Shown: in pieces, positions 17,474 to 26,879 of the stretch
Position numbering within the stretch: position 1 is the first letter of the stretch
Layout of the letters: each line of letters opens with the position of its first letter
From: Streptomyces clavuligerus
GTDB taxonomy: Bacteria; Actinomycetota; Actinomycetes; Streptomycetales; Streptomycetaceae
Direction: 5' to 3'
NCBI RefSeq assembly: GCF_005519465.1
Contig: NZ_CP027858.1
Span: 2,046,001 to 2,110,000, forward strand
DNA: 64,000 nt
Notes under the pieces: model-generated
The model's input: the letters and a program-made list of their open reading frames with translations, nothing else
Told to the model about the DNA's origin: nothing
Databases searched by the model: none
Program-made: the position numbers and the translations under genes

Positions 17474-17513
17474 CCCGGCGGCGGACGGTCCGCCGGTGGA
17501 CGACGCGGCCGGC

Positions 17514-20500
17514 TCACTCGACCACGGCACGGCCCTCGGGGCGGGCACTGCATGTGCTGCGGAAGGCGCAGGTGGCGCAGTGGGAGCCGGTGACCGGCGC
17601 GAACCGCTCGTCCAGGACCCGGCCCGCGGCGGTGGCCAGCAGCCCGCCGACCCATTCACCGGTGAGGGGCTGCTGCGCCTGCACCTTGGGCAGGGCGTCG
17701 CCGCCCTCCTTCTTGGGGGCGGCCTGCCGCAGATGCACCAGCTCGGCCCCGCCGGGTACGGGGGCGGCGCCGGACTCCGGACGGCCCTCCCCCGGGCCCG
17801 GGCCCGTGTCCGACGCCTCGGCCCCGTCGGGCGCATCGGCCGTGCCCGTCCCGTCGAGCGTGTCGAGGGCTCCCTCCCGCACGGCGAGCTGGTAGACGGC
17901 GAGCTGGGGGTGGCGGTCGACCTCCCGGGCCGTGGGCGCCTGCTTGCCGGTCTTGAAGTCGACGACGTAGACGCGGCCCTGGGCGTCCCGCTCGACGCGG
18001 TCCATGGAGCCCCGGATGCGGACCGCGTACTCCCCCGCCTCCAGGGTGACGTCGAACGGGTGCTCGGTGGCGGCGGTGGTGCGCCCGCCCCGGTCCATGA
18101 CGTGCCAGCGGAGGAAGCGCTCCAGCGCGGCCCGCGCGTGCTCCTTCTCCTGCTGGGACTTCCAGGGGGCGTCGAAGGCGAGGCCGTCCCACACGGAGTC
18201 CAGACGTTCCATGAGGACGGCGAGGTCGGCGGGGGTGCGGCCGGACGCGACCTCGTCGGCGAGGACATGGACGACGTTGCCGAAGCCCTGGGCGGCGGTG
18301 GCGGGAGCGTCCGCCTTGACCTCGCGGCCGAGGAACCACTGGAGCGAGCAGCCGTCCCCGGCGAGCTGGTCCAGGGCGCTCCCGGAGAGCGTGACGGGGT
18401 GGTCGCGGTCGCGCAGCGGGGCGTGGCTGTGCGTCGGCTCGTGCAGCCCCCACCAGCGGTCGGGGTGGGCGGCGGGCACCAGGGGCAGGCCCTCCTCGTC
18501 GGTGAGCGCGGCGAGCCGGGCCAGCCGCCGGGCCGCGGCCTCGCGCAGCGCCGGGGAGGCGTCCGGGTCGACGGTGGTGGCGCGCAGCTCGGCGACGAGC
18601 GCCGCCACGGCGAGGGGGCGGCGCGGGCGGCCGGTGACGTCCTTCGGTTCGACGCCCAGTTCGGCGAGGAAACGGGAGGGCTGGTCACCGTCGTCGGCGG
18701 GGGCCTTGACGGCGGTGACGACCAGCCGTTCACGGGCGCGGGTGGCCGCGACGTAGAAGAGGCGGCGCTCCTCGGCGAGGAGCGCGCCCGGGCTCAGCGG
18801 CTCGGCGAGGCCGTCCCGCCCGATGCGGTCGGCCTCCAGCAGCGAACCGCGGCGGCGCAGGTCGGGCCAGAGACCTTCCTGCACTCCGGCGACGACGACC
18901 AGACGCCATTCGAGGCCCTTGGAGCGGTGGGCGGTCATCAGCCGCACGGCGTCGGGGCGGCTGCGCCGGGCGGAGAGGGTGTCGGCGGCGATGTCCTGTG
19001 CGTCGATCTCTTCGAGGAAGTTGAGCGCGCCCGCGCCTCCGGTGCGTTCCTCCGCGCGGGCCGCGGTGTCGAAGAGCGCGCACACGGCGTCGAGGTCGCG
19101 GTCGGCGTTGCGCCCGGCGGCACCGCCGCGCAGGGCCGCGCGCTCCAGGCGCGCGGGCCAGCCGGTGCCGTCCCACAGGGCCCACAGCGCGTCCTCGGCG
19201 GTGCCGCCGCGCTCCAGCAGCTCCCGGGCGTGCCGCAGCAGCCCGCCGAGCTGCTGGGCGCCGAACGCGTACGTCCGGTCGTGCGTGACGAGGCGCTCGG
19301 GCTCCGCGAGGGCCCGGGCGATCAGCTCGTCCGACGGCGGGGGCACGCGGTTGCCCGCGGCGCGCTCCTCGTCCCGCAGCGCACGGCCGAGACGGCGCAG
19401 GTCGGCGGCGTCCATGCCGCCGAGCGGGGAGGTGAGCAGCGCCAGCGCGGTCCCGGTGTCCAGCCACGCCCGGCCCACCGCCGCGCGCGCCCTCGCGCCC
19501 GGCCCGGACACCCCGTCTCCGGCCCCGTCCCCGGCCCCGCTCCGGTCCGGTCCGCCGTCCGCTGCGGCGTCCGTCTCCGCACTCGTACGCACGACGGCAG
19601 CCGCGTCCGCTGAGGTGCCGCCCACGGCGTCGGCGGCGATGTCACCCGGCGGGCCGCCGCCGGGGGCCGGTACGGGGGTGTCCGGCGCCTCCCCCGCGAC
19701 CGGGCCGGACAGGTCTCCGGCCGCCGCGGAAGCGCCCGTCCCCGTACGCACGACCGCAGCCGCGTCCGGCGGACCGCTGTCGGCGGCGGGGGCGGCCGTC
19801 GCCGGATCACCGTGCGCGGGCGGGGTGTCGCTCCGGACCGGGGTGCGATCCTCCGGGGCCGGGACGGGGGCGGTGCCGTGCCGGGGGCCCGGGACGGCGG
19901 CTCCGGTGGGGGTGGTGGACGCGGCTGTCGCGATGGCGCGGAGGGCCGTCAGCAGCGGGGCGACGGCCGGTTCGTGGCGCAGGGGGACATCGGCGCCGTC
20001 CGTCTCCAGGGGGACGCCCGCGGCGGTCAGGGCGCGGCGGACGGCGGGGATGCTGCGGGCGCCGGCGCGGACCAGGACGGCCATCCCGTGCCAGGGCACG
20101 CCGTCCTCCAGATGGGCCCGGCGCAGGATGTCGGCGACATTGTCCAGTTCGGCGGAGGGTGTCGGGAAGGTGTACGTCTCCACCCGTCCGCCGGGGCGGG
20201 TCGCCGCGAGCTCGCGATGGGCGCGGACCTTGTCGGCGGGCAGCCGGGTGAGCGGCATCCGGCGGGTCAGCAGCCGGGTCGCCCCCAGCAGCGCCGCCCC
20301 GCTGCGCCGCGAGGTGGTGAGGACGGCCACGTCCGCGGGCCGTCCGTCCGGGTGCCGGAAGGTCGCGGGGAAGTCGAGGATGCCGTTCACGTCGGCGCCG
20401 CGGAAGGCGTAGATCGACTGGTCGGGGTCGCCGAACGCGACCAGGGTGCGGCCCCCGCCCGCGAGCGCCGTGAGCAGCCGCACCTGCGCGGGGTCGGTGT

Positions 20501-21308
20501 CCTGGTACTCGTCGACGAAGACCGTGTCGTACGGGAAGTCCGGCGCCGGTCCGGCGCGCTCCGCCAGCAGCACCGCGCGGTGCACCAGCTCGGCGTAGTC
20601 GAGGACCCCCTGCATGTCGAGGACGTCCAGGTACTCCGCCAGGAAGGACGCCGCGGCCCGCCAGTCCGGCCGTCCGGTGCGGGCCGCGAAGCGGGCCAGG
20701 GACCTCGGCCCGAGCCCCAGCTCACGGCTGCGGGCGAGCACCGCACGCACCTCGTCCGCGAACCCCCGGGTGGTGAGGCAGGCCCGCAGCTCGTCGGGCC
20801 AGCGGTGGCCGTCGAAGCCGTCCGCCTCCAGGTCGAGCTGGCCGGTCAGCAGCTCCCGCACCATCACGTCCTGCTCCGGTCCGGAGAGCAGCCGCAGCGG
20901 CTCGGCGAACAGGTCGGCGTCCTGGTGCGCACGGACCAGGGCATAGCAGAACGAGTGGAACGTGGTGGCCTGGGGGCCGCGCGCGCCGCCGAGCCGCAGC
21001 GCCATCCGGTCCCGCAGCTCCACCGCCGCCTTGCGGCTGAAGGTGAGCACCAGGACGCGCGCGGGGTCGGCGCCCGCCGCGACCCGTTCGGCCACCGCCT
21101 CCACCAGCGTGGTGGTCTTGCCGGTGCCCGGACCGGCGAGCACGAGCAGCGGGCCGCCCCGGTGGTCGACCACGGCGCGCTGTGCCGCGTCCAGGAGTGG
21201 GGGGGCCACAGCGGACGGCGCCGTGCGCACGAGCCGGTACGCACCAGGACTCCGCCGCCGTACCGGTCGCGGATACGGCACGGGTCCGGTGGTGGAGGAG
21301 GTGCTCAC
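17514..21308 (-). CDS. adnA: AdnA-like UvrD helicase with Fe-S RecB-type nuclease domain
   Basis: The product is 1264 aa from GTG at 21308. The motor has LAGPGTGKTTTL (about residues 55-66), LTFSRKAAVEL, FVDEYQDTDPAQ, FGDPDQSIYAFRGAD, LMTAHRSKGLEW and YVAATRARERLV. The C-terminal nuclease has GSMDRVERD and YVVDFKTGKQ, and is framed by one upstream Cys (DGCSLQWFL) and a terminal CX2CX5C (CATCAFRSTC). This is the four-Cys iron-sulfur pattern of AddB/Cas4-type nucleases. A Pro/Ala/Thr-rich insert of about 130 residues interrupts the motor and carries DAAAVVRT twice. The start codon lies in a 14-bp tandem duplication. It is expected to pair with AdnB for end resection. Confidence 0.93.
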   Translation of the reverse strand: MSTSSTTGPVPYPRPVRRRSPGAYRLVRTAPSAVAPPLLDAAQRAVVDHRGGPLLVLAGPGTGKTTTLVEAVAERVAAGADPARVLVLTFSRKAAVELRDRMALRLGGARGPQATTFHSFCYALVRAHQDADLFAEPLRLLSGPEQDVMVRELLTGQLDLEADGFDGHRWPDELRACLTTRGFADEVRAVLARSRELGLGPRSLARFAARTGRPDWRAAASFLAEYLDVLDMQGVLDYAELVHRAVLLAERAGPAPDFPYDTVFVDEYQDTDPAQVRLLTALAGGGRTLVAFGDPDQSIYAFRGADVNGILDFPATFRHPDGRPADVAVLTTSRRSGAALLGATRLLTRRMPLTRLPADKVRAHRELAATRPGGRVETYTFPTPSAELDNVADILRRAHLEDGVPWHGMAVLVRAGARSIPAVRRALTAAGVPLETDGADVPLRHEPAVAPLLTALRAIATAASTTPTGAAVPGPRHGTAPVPAPEDRTPVRSDTPPAHGDPATAAPAADSGPPDAAAVVRTGTGASAAAGDLSGPVAGEAPDTPVPAPGGGPPGDIAADAVGGTSADAAAVVRTSAETDAAADGGPDRSGAGDGAGDGVSGPGARARAAVGRAWLDTGTALALLTSPLGGMDAADLRRLGRALRDEERAAGNRVPPPSDELIARALAEPERLVTHDRTYAFGAQQLGGLLRHARELLERGGTAEDALWALWDGTGWPARLERAALRGGAAGRNADRDLDAVCALFDTAARAEERTGGAGALNFLEEIDAQDIAADTLSARRSRPDAVRLMTAHRSKGLEWRLVVVAGVQEGLWPDLRRRGSLLEADRIGRDGLAEPLSPGALLAEERRLFYVAATRARERLVVTAVKAPADDGDQPSRFLAELGVEPKDVTGRPRRPLAVAALVAELRATTVDPDASPALREAAARRLARLAALTDEEGLPLVPAAHPDRWWGLHEPTHSHAPLRDRDHPVTLSGSALDQLAGDGCSLQWFLGREVKADAPATAAQGFGNVVHVLADEVASGRTPADLAVLMERLDSVWDGLAFDAPWKSQQEKEHARAALERFLRWHVMDRGGRTTAATEHPFDVTLEAGEYAVRIRGSMDRVERDAQGRVYVVDFKTGKQAPTAREVDRHPQLAVYQLAVREGALDTLDGTGTADAPDGAEASDTGPGPGEGRPESGAAPVPGGAELVHLRQAAPKKEGGDALPKVQAQQPLTGEWVGGLLATAAGRVLDERFAPVTGSHCATCAFRSTCSARPEGRAVVE

Positions 21309-21466
21309 GAGGAGGTGCTCACGTGGTTCGCCGGTCCTGAGGAGTGATGCTGATGCGGGAGGTGGTCGGGGTGTCCGGGGCACGGCCGCGGACGGGAAGG
21401 ACCGAGGCTACGCCGTTCTCCGCCCGGGGCGCGGCGCCGACGGTCCGTACCGCCGCTCCCGGGCCG

Positions 21467-21841
21467 TCATCTGTGAGCGTCCTCACCACCGCTGGGGGCA
21501 CCCGCGCCGTCCCAGCGCGCCCGCTTCATGTCGACACGCGGCAGCTCCGCGCCGCCGCCCCCGCCGGTGCGCGACGCCTCCCGCAGCGGTGTGCCCTCCG
21601 TGCGGTAGTGGGTGAGGGCGCGCCGCTCGTGTCCCGGCAGCAGGTGCCCGTCCGCGCGCACGACCCGCCACCACGGCACGGCCCCTCCGTACAGCGCCAT
21701 CACCCGTCCGACCTGGCGCGGCCCGCCCTCGCCCAGCCACTCCGCGATGTCACCGTAGGTCATCACTCTTCCGGGCGGGATCAGCTCGGCGACCTCCAGC
21801 ACCCGCTCGGCGTACTCCGGCAGCTCTTCCACGCCCCCCAT
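21467..21841 (-). CDS. Alkyltransferase-like protein (MGMT family, Trp in place of the active Cys)
   Basis: The product is 124 aa. It has the MGMT DNA-binding fold: IPPGRVMTYGDIAEWLGEGGPRQVGRVMA, about residues 23-51, with the winged helix and arginine-finger region, then PWWRVVRADG where methyltransferases have PCHR. Replacement of the nucleophilic Cys by Trp marks ATL proteins, which bind O6-alkylguanine without repairing it and hand it to nucleotide excision repair. It lies directly upstream of adnA on the same strand, an order shared with mycobacteria (Rv3204). A GTG 15 nt further upstream is an alternative start. Confidence 0.9.
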   Translation of the reverse strand: MGGVEELPEYAERVLEVAELIPPGRVMTYGDIAEWLGEGGPRQVGRVMALYGGAVPWWRVVRADGHLLPGHERRALTHYRTEGTPLREASRTGGGGGAELPRVDMKRARWDGAGAPSGGEDAHR

Positions 21842-22053
21842 CCTGCCCCACCGCACCGACGGCCCCCGGCCCCCTGTGCACAGACAACCGGTGCAGAATG
21901 GATTTCACTGGCTGAAGCAGTGGATAGTGCCCAGCCCTATCCTCCGCGTTGGCCCCTGAGTCCCCCGTCGCCTGCCCGGTCGTGCCACCATCGTGCGGGC
22001 GGTGACTGGTGATACGAGATCAAGAAGAGACCGAGACGGCGAAGGAGCAGGGC

Positions 22054-25020
22054 GTGCAGCCAGGCAGGTCGGCGGGCGCCCCTGAGACCGATCCGCAGCC
22101 GGATCCGGAGCCGGGGAAGGGCTCACGGGGCGAGGGCTCGCCGGACCGGGGTTCCTCCCGGGAGCGCGCGGGCCGGAAGGACCCGGGCGACCGCGGAAAG
22201 CGTGAGGACCGCGAGGACCGGAACGACCTGAAGGACCGGAAGGACCCGGAGGAGTCGCCGGACGGCACCGGACCCGGTGCGGACGGACCCTCCGGGGTGG
22301 CGTCCACCGACCGCGTCTCCGGCGACGAGCCGCTGCTCGCGGCCCGCGTGCACCGCCCCTCCGACCTGCTGCGCCTGCTCACCGGCATCCTCGCGATCGC
22401 GGTCGTGCTCGCTGTCTCCGCGTTCGCCCACGGCACCACCGCCGGCCTGGAGCAGGACATCACCAAGGGGACCGGCCAGGCACCCGACCTGCTGGTCAAG
22501 CTGGCGGGGCTGGTCTCCTCCATCGCCCTGCTCCTCGTCCCGATCGCCTTCGCCATCGAGCGGCTGATCAAACGGGACGGGCTGCGCATCGCCGACGGTG
22601 TCCTCGCCGCGGTGCTCGCGCACGGCGTCACGCTCGCCACCGACCTCTGGGTGGCCCGAGCGGCGCCCGACAGCATCCGGGACGCCCTCACCCAGCACCA
22701 GGGAAGCGGGCTCACCGACCCCGTCCACGGCTATCTCGCGCCGGTGATCGCCTATATGACGGCCGTCGGGATGGCCCGCAGACCCCGCTGGCGGGTGGTG
22801 CTGTGGGTCGTTCTGCTGCTGGACGCCTTCGCGATGCTGGTGGCGGGTTACACCACACCGTTCTCGATCATCCTGACCGTGCTGCTCGGCTGGACCGTGG
22901 CGTACGGAACGCTGTACGCGGTGGGCACACCCAATGTCCGCCCCACCGGGCAGACCCTGCTGGCGGGGCTCCGGAGGGTCGGTTTCCGGCCGGTCACCGC
23001 GCTGCGCGCCGAGGACACCCCGGGGATGTCCTCCCCGCTCGGCCCGGTCACCGATGCCACCGATGCCACCGGCGCGGACGGCGGCGGCGGAAGCACGGAC
23101 GGGGCCGGGACCGGGGAGCCCCGCGGACGGGAACGGGGCGAGAAGGGCGAGCGGCACCGGTCCGAGCAGAACGACCGGGGGCGCCGCTATCTCGTCACCC
23201 TGGAGGACGGCCCTCCGCTCGATGTCACCGTCGTCGACCGCGAACAGCAGGCGCAGGGCTTCTTCTACCGCGTGTGGCGGCGGCTGACGCTGCGGTCCAT
23301 CACCACCCGCCGGTCGCTCCAGTCCCTGCGTCAGGCGCTGGAGCAGGAGGCGCTGCTCGCGTACGCGGCGATCTCCGCCGGGGCCAACGCCCCCAAGCTG
23401 ATCGCCACCTCCGAGCTGGGGCCCGACGCGGTGATGCTCGTCTACGAGCACCTCGGCGGCCGGTCCCTGGACGCCATGACCGACGGCGAGATCACCGACG
23501 ACGTGGTGCGCGGGGCATGGCAGCAGGTCAAGGCGCTCCAGTCGCGCCGGATCGCCCACCGCAGGCTGGACGGCGAGGCGATCCTGGTGGATCGTTCCGG
23601 CAAGGTGATCCTGACCGATCTGCGCGGCGGTGAGATCGCGGCGGGCGATGTGGTGCTGCGCATGGACATCGCCCAGCTCCTGACCACGTTCGCGCTGCGG
23701 CTCGGGGCGGAGCGCGCGGTCGCGACGGCGGTGGAGGTCCTGGGCCCGGACACCGTCGCCGACTGTCTGCCGCTCCTCCAGCCCATCGCCCTGACCCGCT
23801 CCACGCGCGCGACCCTGCGACGGCTCACCCGGGAGCGGGCACAGCGGGAGCGGGAAGCGGTGCTGGAGGCATCGGCCGCCGCCAAGCGGGCGCGCGCCGA
23901 GGCCGCGGCCGAGCGGGCGCGGGAGGGGCACAGGGCGGGCCGGAAGTCGGAGCGCGCCGAGAAGCAGGCCGACAAGCGCGCCATCGACGAGGCGATGGAC
24001 GAGGCGCGCGAGGAGGACCTGCTCTCCCAGATCCGGCACGAGGTGCTGCGGATCAGGCCGCAGGCGCCGGTGGAGCCGGTGCGGCTGGAGCGGATCAGGC
24101 CCCGGACACTGGTGAGTCTGATCGCCGGTGCGGTGGCCGCGTACTTCCTGCTGTCCACGATCGCGGGCAACGACTTCAGTACCGATTTCAGCCATGCGCA
24201 CTGGGGCTGGGTGGCCGCCGCCGCCGCGTTCTCCGCGCTCAGCTATGTGGCGGCGGCGATGAGCCTGCTGGGCTTCGTCCCCGAGCGGGTGCCCTTCCTG
24301 CGGACCGTGGCGGCCCAGGTGGCCGGTTCCTTCGTCAAGATCGTCGCTCCGGCGGCGGTCGGCGGTGTCGCGCTGAACACCCGCTTCCTCCAGCGTTCGG
24401 GGGTCCGCCCGGGGCTCGCGGTGGCGAGCGTGGGCGCCTCCCAGCTCTTCGGGCTCGGGGCGCACATCCTGCTGCTGCTGACCTTCGGCTATCTCACCGG
24501 TACGGAGAAGACGCCGTCGCTCAACCCCTCCCGGACGGTGATCGCCGGTCTGCTCACCGTCGCGGTGCTGGCGCTGGTCGTGACGGCGATCCCGTTCCTG
24601 CGCAAGTTCGTCTCCACCCGGCTGCGGTCGCTGTTCGCGGGGGTGGTGCCCCGCCTGCTCGACGTGCTCCAGCGTCCGCTGAAGCTGCTCACCGGCATCG
24701 GCGGGATGCTGATGCTGACCGGTGTGTTCGTGATGTGTCTGGACGCCTCCGTCCGGGCGTTCGGGAACGGGCACCAGCCGCTGAGCTACGCCAGCCTCGC
24801 CGTGGTCTTCCTGGCGGGCAACGCGCTCGGGTCGGCCGCACCCACCCCCGGCGGCGTCGGCGCGGTCGAGGGCGCGCTGATCCTCGGTCTGATCGCGGCG
24901 GGTGTGCCCAAGGAGGTCGCCACGCCCGCGGTGCTGCTGTACCGGACGCTGACGCTCTGGCTGCCGGTGCTGCCGGGCTGGTTCGTCTTCAACCATCTGA
25001 CGCGGAAGGGCGCTCTGTAG
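22054..25020 (+). CDS. MprF-type flippase-like membrane protein fused to a kinase-like domain
   Basis: The product is 988 aa from the GTG at 22054 (AAGGAG site 6 nt upstream). Residues 1-95 are highly charged and disordered. Several TM helices follow (about 97-290). A cytosolic kinase-like domain (about 375-590) has HRRLDGEAILVDRSG and LTDLRGG where kinases have HRDLKxxN and DFG; the catalytic Asp and the VAIK lysine are not evident, so it may be a pseudokinase. A charged coiled coil (about 600-665) leads to a second TM block (about 690-985) with the lysyl-PG-synthase/UPF0104 signature (VGGVALNTRFLQ, GGVGAVEGALI). A lipid flippase or transporter controlled by the cytosolic domain would fit; this is inference. 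Confidence 0.85.
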   Translation: MQPGRSAGAPETDPQPDPEPGKGSRGEGSPDRGSSRERAGRKDPGDRGKREDREDRNDLKDRKDPEESPDGTGPGADGPSGVASTDRVSGDEPLLAARVHRPSDLLRLLTGILAIAVVLAVSAFAHGTTAGLEQDITKGTGQAPDLLVKLAGLVSSIALLLVPIAFAIERLIKRDGLRIADGVLAAVLAHGVTLATDLWVARAAPDSIRDALTQHQGSGLTDPVHGYLAPVIAYMTAVGMARRPRWRVVLWVVLLLDAFAMLVAGYTTPFSIILTVLLGWTVAYGTLYAVGTPNVRPTGQTLLAGLRRVGFRPVTALRAEDTPGMSSPLGPVTDATDATGADGGGGSTDGAGTGEPRGRERGEKGERHRSEQNDRGRRYLVTLEDGPPLDVTVVDREQQAQGFFYRVWRRLTLRSITTRRSLQSLRQALEQEALLAYAAISAGANAPKLIATSELGPDAVMLVYEHLGGRSLDAMTDGEITDDVVRGAWQQVKALQSRRIAHRRLDGEAILVDRSGKVILTDLRGGEIAAGDVVLRMDIAQLLTTFALRLGAERAVATAVEVLGPDTVADCLPLLQPIALTRSTRATLRRLTRERAQREREAVLEASAAAKRARAEAAAERAREGHRAGRKSERAEKQADKRAIDEAMDEAREEDLLSQIRHEVLRIRPQAPVEPVRLERIRPRTLVSLIAGAVAAYFLLSTIAGNDFSTDFSHAHWGWVAAAAAFSALSYVAAAMSLLGFVPERVPFLRTVAAQVAGSFVKIVAPAAVGGVALNTRFLQRSGVRPGLAVASVGASQLFGLGAHILLLLTFGYLTGTEKTPSLNPSRTVIAGLLTVAVLALVVTAIPFLRKFVSTRLRSLFAGVVPRLLDVLQRPLKLLTGIGGMLMLTGVFVMCLDASVRAFGNGHQPLSYASLAVVFLAGNALGSAAPTPGGVGAVEGALILGLIAAGVPKEVATPAVLLYRTLTLWLPVLPGWFVFNHLTRKGAL

Positions 25021-25112
25021 CACCGGGCGCCCCGGGTCCGCGCGGCCCCGGGCGGTCACCCGATCGGCCCCGCTCGGGGGCAGCGTCCGCCCGCGGCGCC
25101 CAGGATGGTGCC

Positions 25113-26714
25113 ATGCCCACCACATCCGCCGCCCTGCGGGCCGCCGCACTCGTCGCCTCCCTCACCGTGCTGCTGGCCGCGGGCTGCTCGGGCGGCGGGA
25201 CCGGGGGCGGCTCCGCCCCGAGCGGGACCACGACCAGGCCCACCGCGGGCAGCGCCGACGCGCTGGAGAAGCTGGCCGCGCAGGAGCTGGACTGGCGCCC
25301 CTGCCCCGCGCCCTCCGAGGCCGAGGGCGGCGGCACCGCCCCCTCGCCGCTCCCCGGCGGGGCCGCGTGGGAGTGCTCCTTCCTGGAGGTCCCGCTCGAC
25401 TACGCCGCACCGGGCGGCGAGACCATCGAGCTGGCTCTGATCCGGGCCCGTGCGGTGAACCAGCAGAAACGTATCGGCTCACTGATCTTCAACTTCGGCG
25501 GACCCGGCGGCTCCGGTGTCGCCGCCCTGCCCAACTTCGAGAGCGACTACGCCGATCTGCGTACCCGCTACGATCTCGTCAGCTTCGACCCGCGCGGGGT
25601 GGGCCGCAGCGTCGCCGTCGAGTGCGAGGACAACCGGCAGCTCGACCGCTTCTACGCCGGGGACTCGACCCCCGACACCCCCGACGAGGAGAAGGCGTAC
25701 CAGGAGGGCCTCGCCTCGTACGTCAAGGCGTGCGAGCAGAACTCCGGCACCGAACTCCCCCATGTCGGCACCACCAACGCCGCCCGTGACATGGACCTCA
25801 TGCGCCGGGTCCTCGGCGACGACAAGCTCCACTACTTCGGGATCTCGTACGGCACCGAACTCGGCGGCGTCTACGCCCATCTCTTCCCCAAGGCCGTGGG
25901 CCGCGCCGTCCTCGACGCCTCCATCGACCCCACCAAGACCTCCGAGCAGGGGGCGCTCGGACAGGCGAAGGGCTTCCAGCTCGCGTTCACCAACTTCGCC
26001 AAGGACTGCGTCGCCCGGGGCGACGAGTGCCTGCTCCCCGGCAGATCCGTCGCGGAGATCGAGGACTGGGTCGGCGATCTGCTCGCCCGGCTGGACCGCG
26101 AGCCGATCCCCGGCATCGGCAGCCGGGACCTGACGCAGTCGCTGGCCGTCACCGGGATCGTCCAGACCCTGTACGCCAAGGACTTCTGGCAGTACCTGGA
26201 ACAGGGCCTCGACGAGGCCGACGGAGGCAGCGGCGGACTGCTGCTCACCTTCGCCGACCTGATGAACGGACGGGCCCAGAACGGCCACTACGACAACAGC
26301 ATGGCGGCGCTCACCGCCATCAGCTGCGCCGACTACCGGGGGCGCTACACCCTCGCGGAGACCAAGGCGCGGCTGCCCCAGTTCCGCGAGGCGTCGCCGC
26401 TCTTCGGCGCGTCCCTCGGCTGGGGGCTGATGAGCTGCGACGGCTGGCCGGTCGCCGGGGCGTGGGACCACCCGGACGTCTCCGCCCCCGGTGCCGCCCC
26501 GATGGTGGTCATCGGCAGCACGGGCGACCCGGCGACCCCCTACGAGGGCGCCCGGGCGATGACCGACGCGCTCGGCGCGGGTGTCGGCGTCCTGATGACC
26601 TACAAGGGCGAGGGCCACGGGGCGTACAACGGCGGCGACACCTGCGTCCGGGACGCCGTCAACGCCTATCTGCTGGACGGCACCGTTCCGGCGTCGGGCA
26701 CCGTCTGCGCCTGA
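25113..26714 (+). CDS. Secreted TAP/SlpD-like alpha/beta-hydrolase lipoprotein (tripeptidyl aminopeptidase family)
   Basis: The product is 533 aa. A lipoprotein signal ends in the lipobox LAAGC (Cys at residue 25), followed by a Gly/Ser/Thr linker. The hydrolase has the oxyanion segment NFGGPGGSG, SFDPRGVGRS, nucleophile elbow GISYGTELG, and the C-terminal TAP-like domain with TGDPATPYEGA (Asp) and GEGHGAYN (His). Paired cysteines (CVARGDEC, C-terminal TVCA) suggest disulfides. S. lividans SlpD/SlpE are lipoproteins of this class. The next gene is a paralogue in the same direction. It probably trims peptides at the cell surface. Confidence 0.92.
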   Translation: MPTTSAALRAAALVASLTVLLAAGCSGGGTGGGSAPSGTTTRPTAGSADALEKLAAQELDWRPCPAPSEAEGGGTAPSPLPGGAAWECSFLEVPLDYAAPGGETIELALIRARAVNQQKRIGSLIFNFGGPGGSGVAALPNFESDYADLRTRYDLVSFDPRGVGRSVAVECEDNRQLDRFYAGDSTPDTPDEEKAYQEGLASYVKACEQNSGTELPHVGTTNAARDMDLMRRVLGDDKLHYFGISYGTELGGVYAHLFPKAVGRAVLDASIDPTKTSEQGALGQAKGFQLAFTNFAKDCVARGDECLLPGRSVAEIEDWVGDLLARLDREPIPGIGSRDLTQSLAVTGIVQTLYAKDFWQYLEQGLDEADGGSGGLLLTFADLMNGRAQNGHYDNSMAALTAISCADYRGRYTLAETKARLPQFREASPLFGASLGWGLMSCDGWPVAGAWDHPDVSAPGAAPMVVIGSTGDPATPYEGARAMTDALGAGVGVLMTYKGEGHGAYNGGDTCVRDAVNAYLLDGTVPASGTVCA

Positions 26715-26879
26715 CCCCGCTCCGCCCCGGGCACCGGCTGTGGCCGCCCCGGCCGTCAGTGGATCGTGCCTGGTGGGGGCGGGGCCCGGGGCCGTTGTCA
26801 GTGGCTCTGCCTAGGATGGCGACCACGGTGGAAAAACCGTGGGACGGGTCCGAAGTGCCGCAAGCCGTGGGGGGCCGCG

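Larger units (their letters stand above)
17418..17510. repeat. Two-copy 45-bp direct repeat between adnA and adnB
   Basis: CCTGTGGACAACCCGGCG recurs with a 45-bp period (17418 and 17463) within the 129-nt spacer, followed in each copy by related GGCGGACGGTCC-type sequence. Each copy contains one exact DnaA box. Confidence 0.6.

Noticed and set aside
13572-19613. Plus-strand ORF of about 2000 codons across adnB and adnA
   Set aside because: Gly/Val/Leu/Arg-rich shadow of the two helicase genes, with no domain and no ribosome site. A high-GC antisense artifact.
22123-25149. Minus-strand ORF of about 1000 codons opposite the flippase
   Set aside because: Arg/Gln/His-rich composition and no motif. 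The plus frame has clear TM and kinase-like segments.
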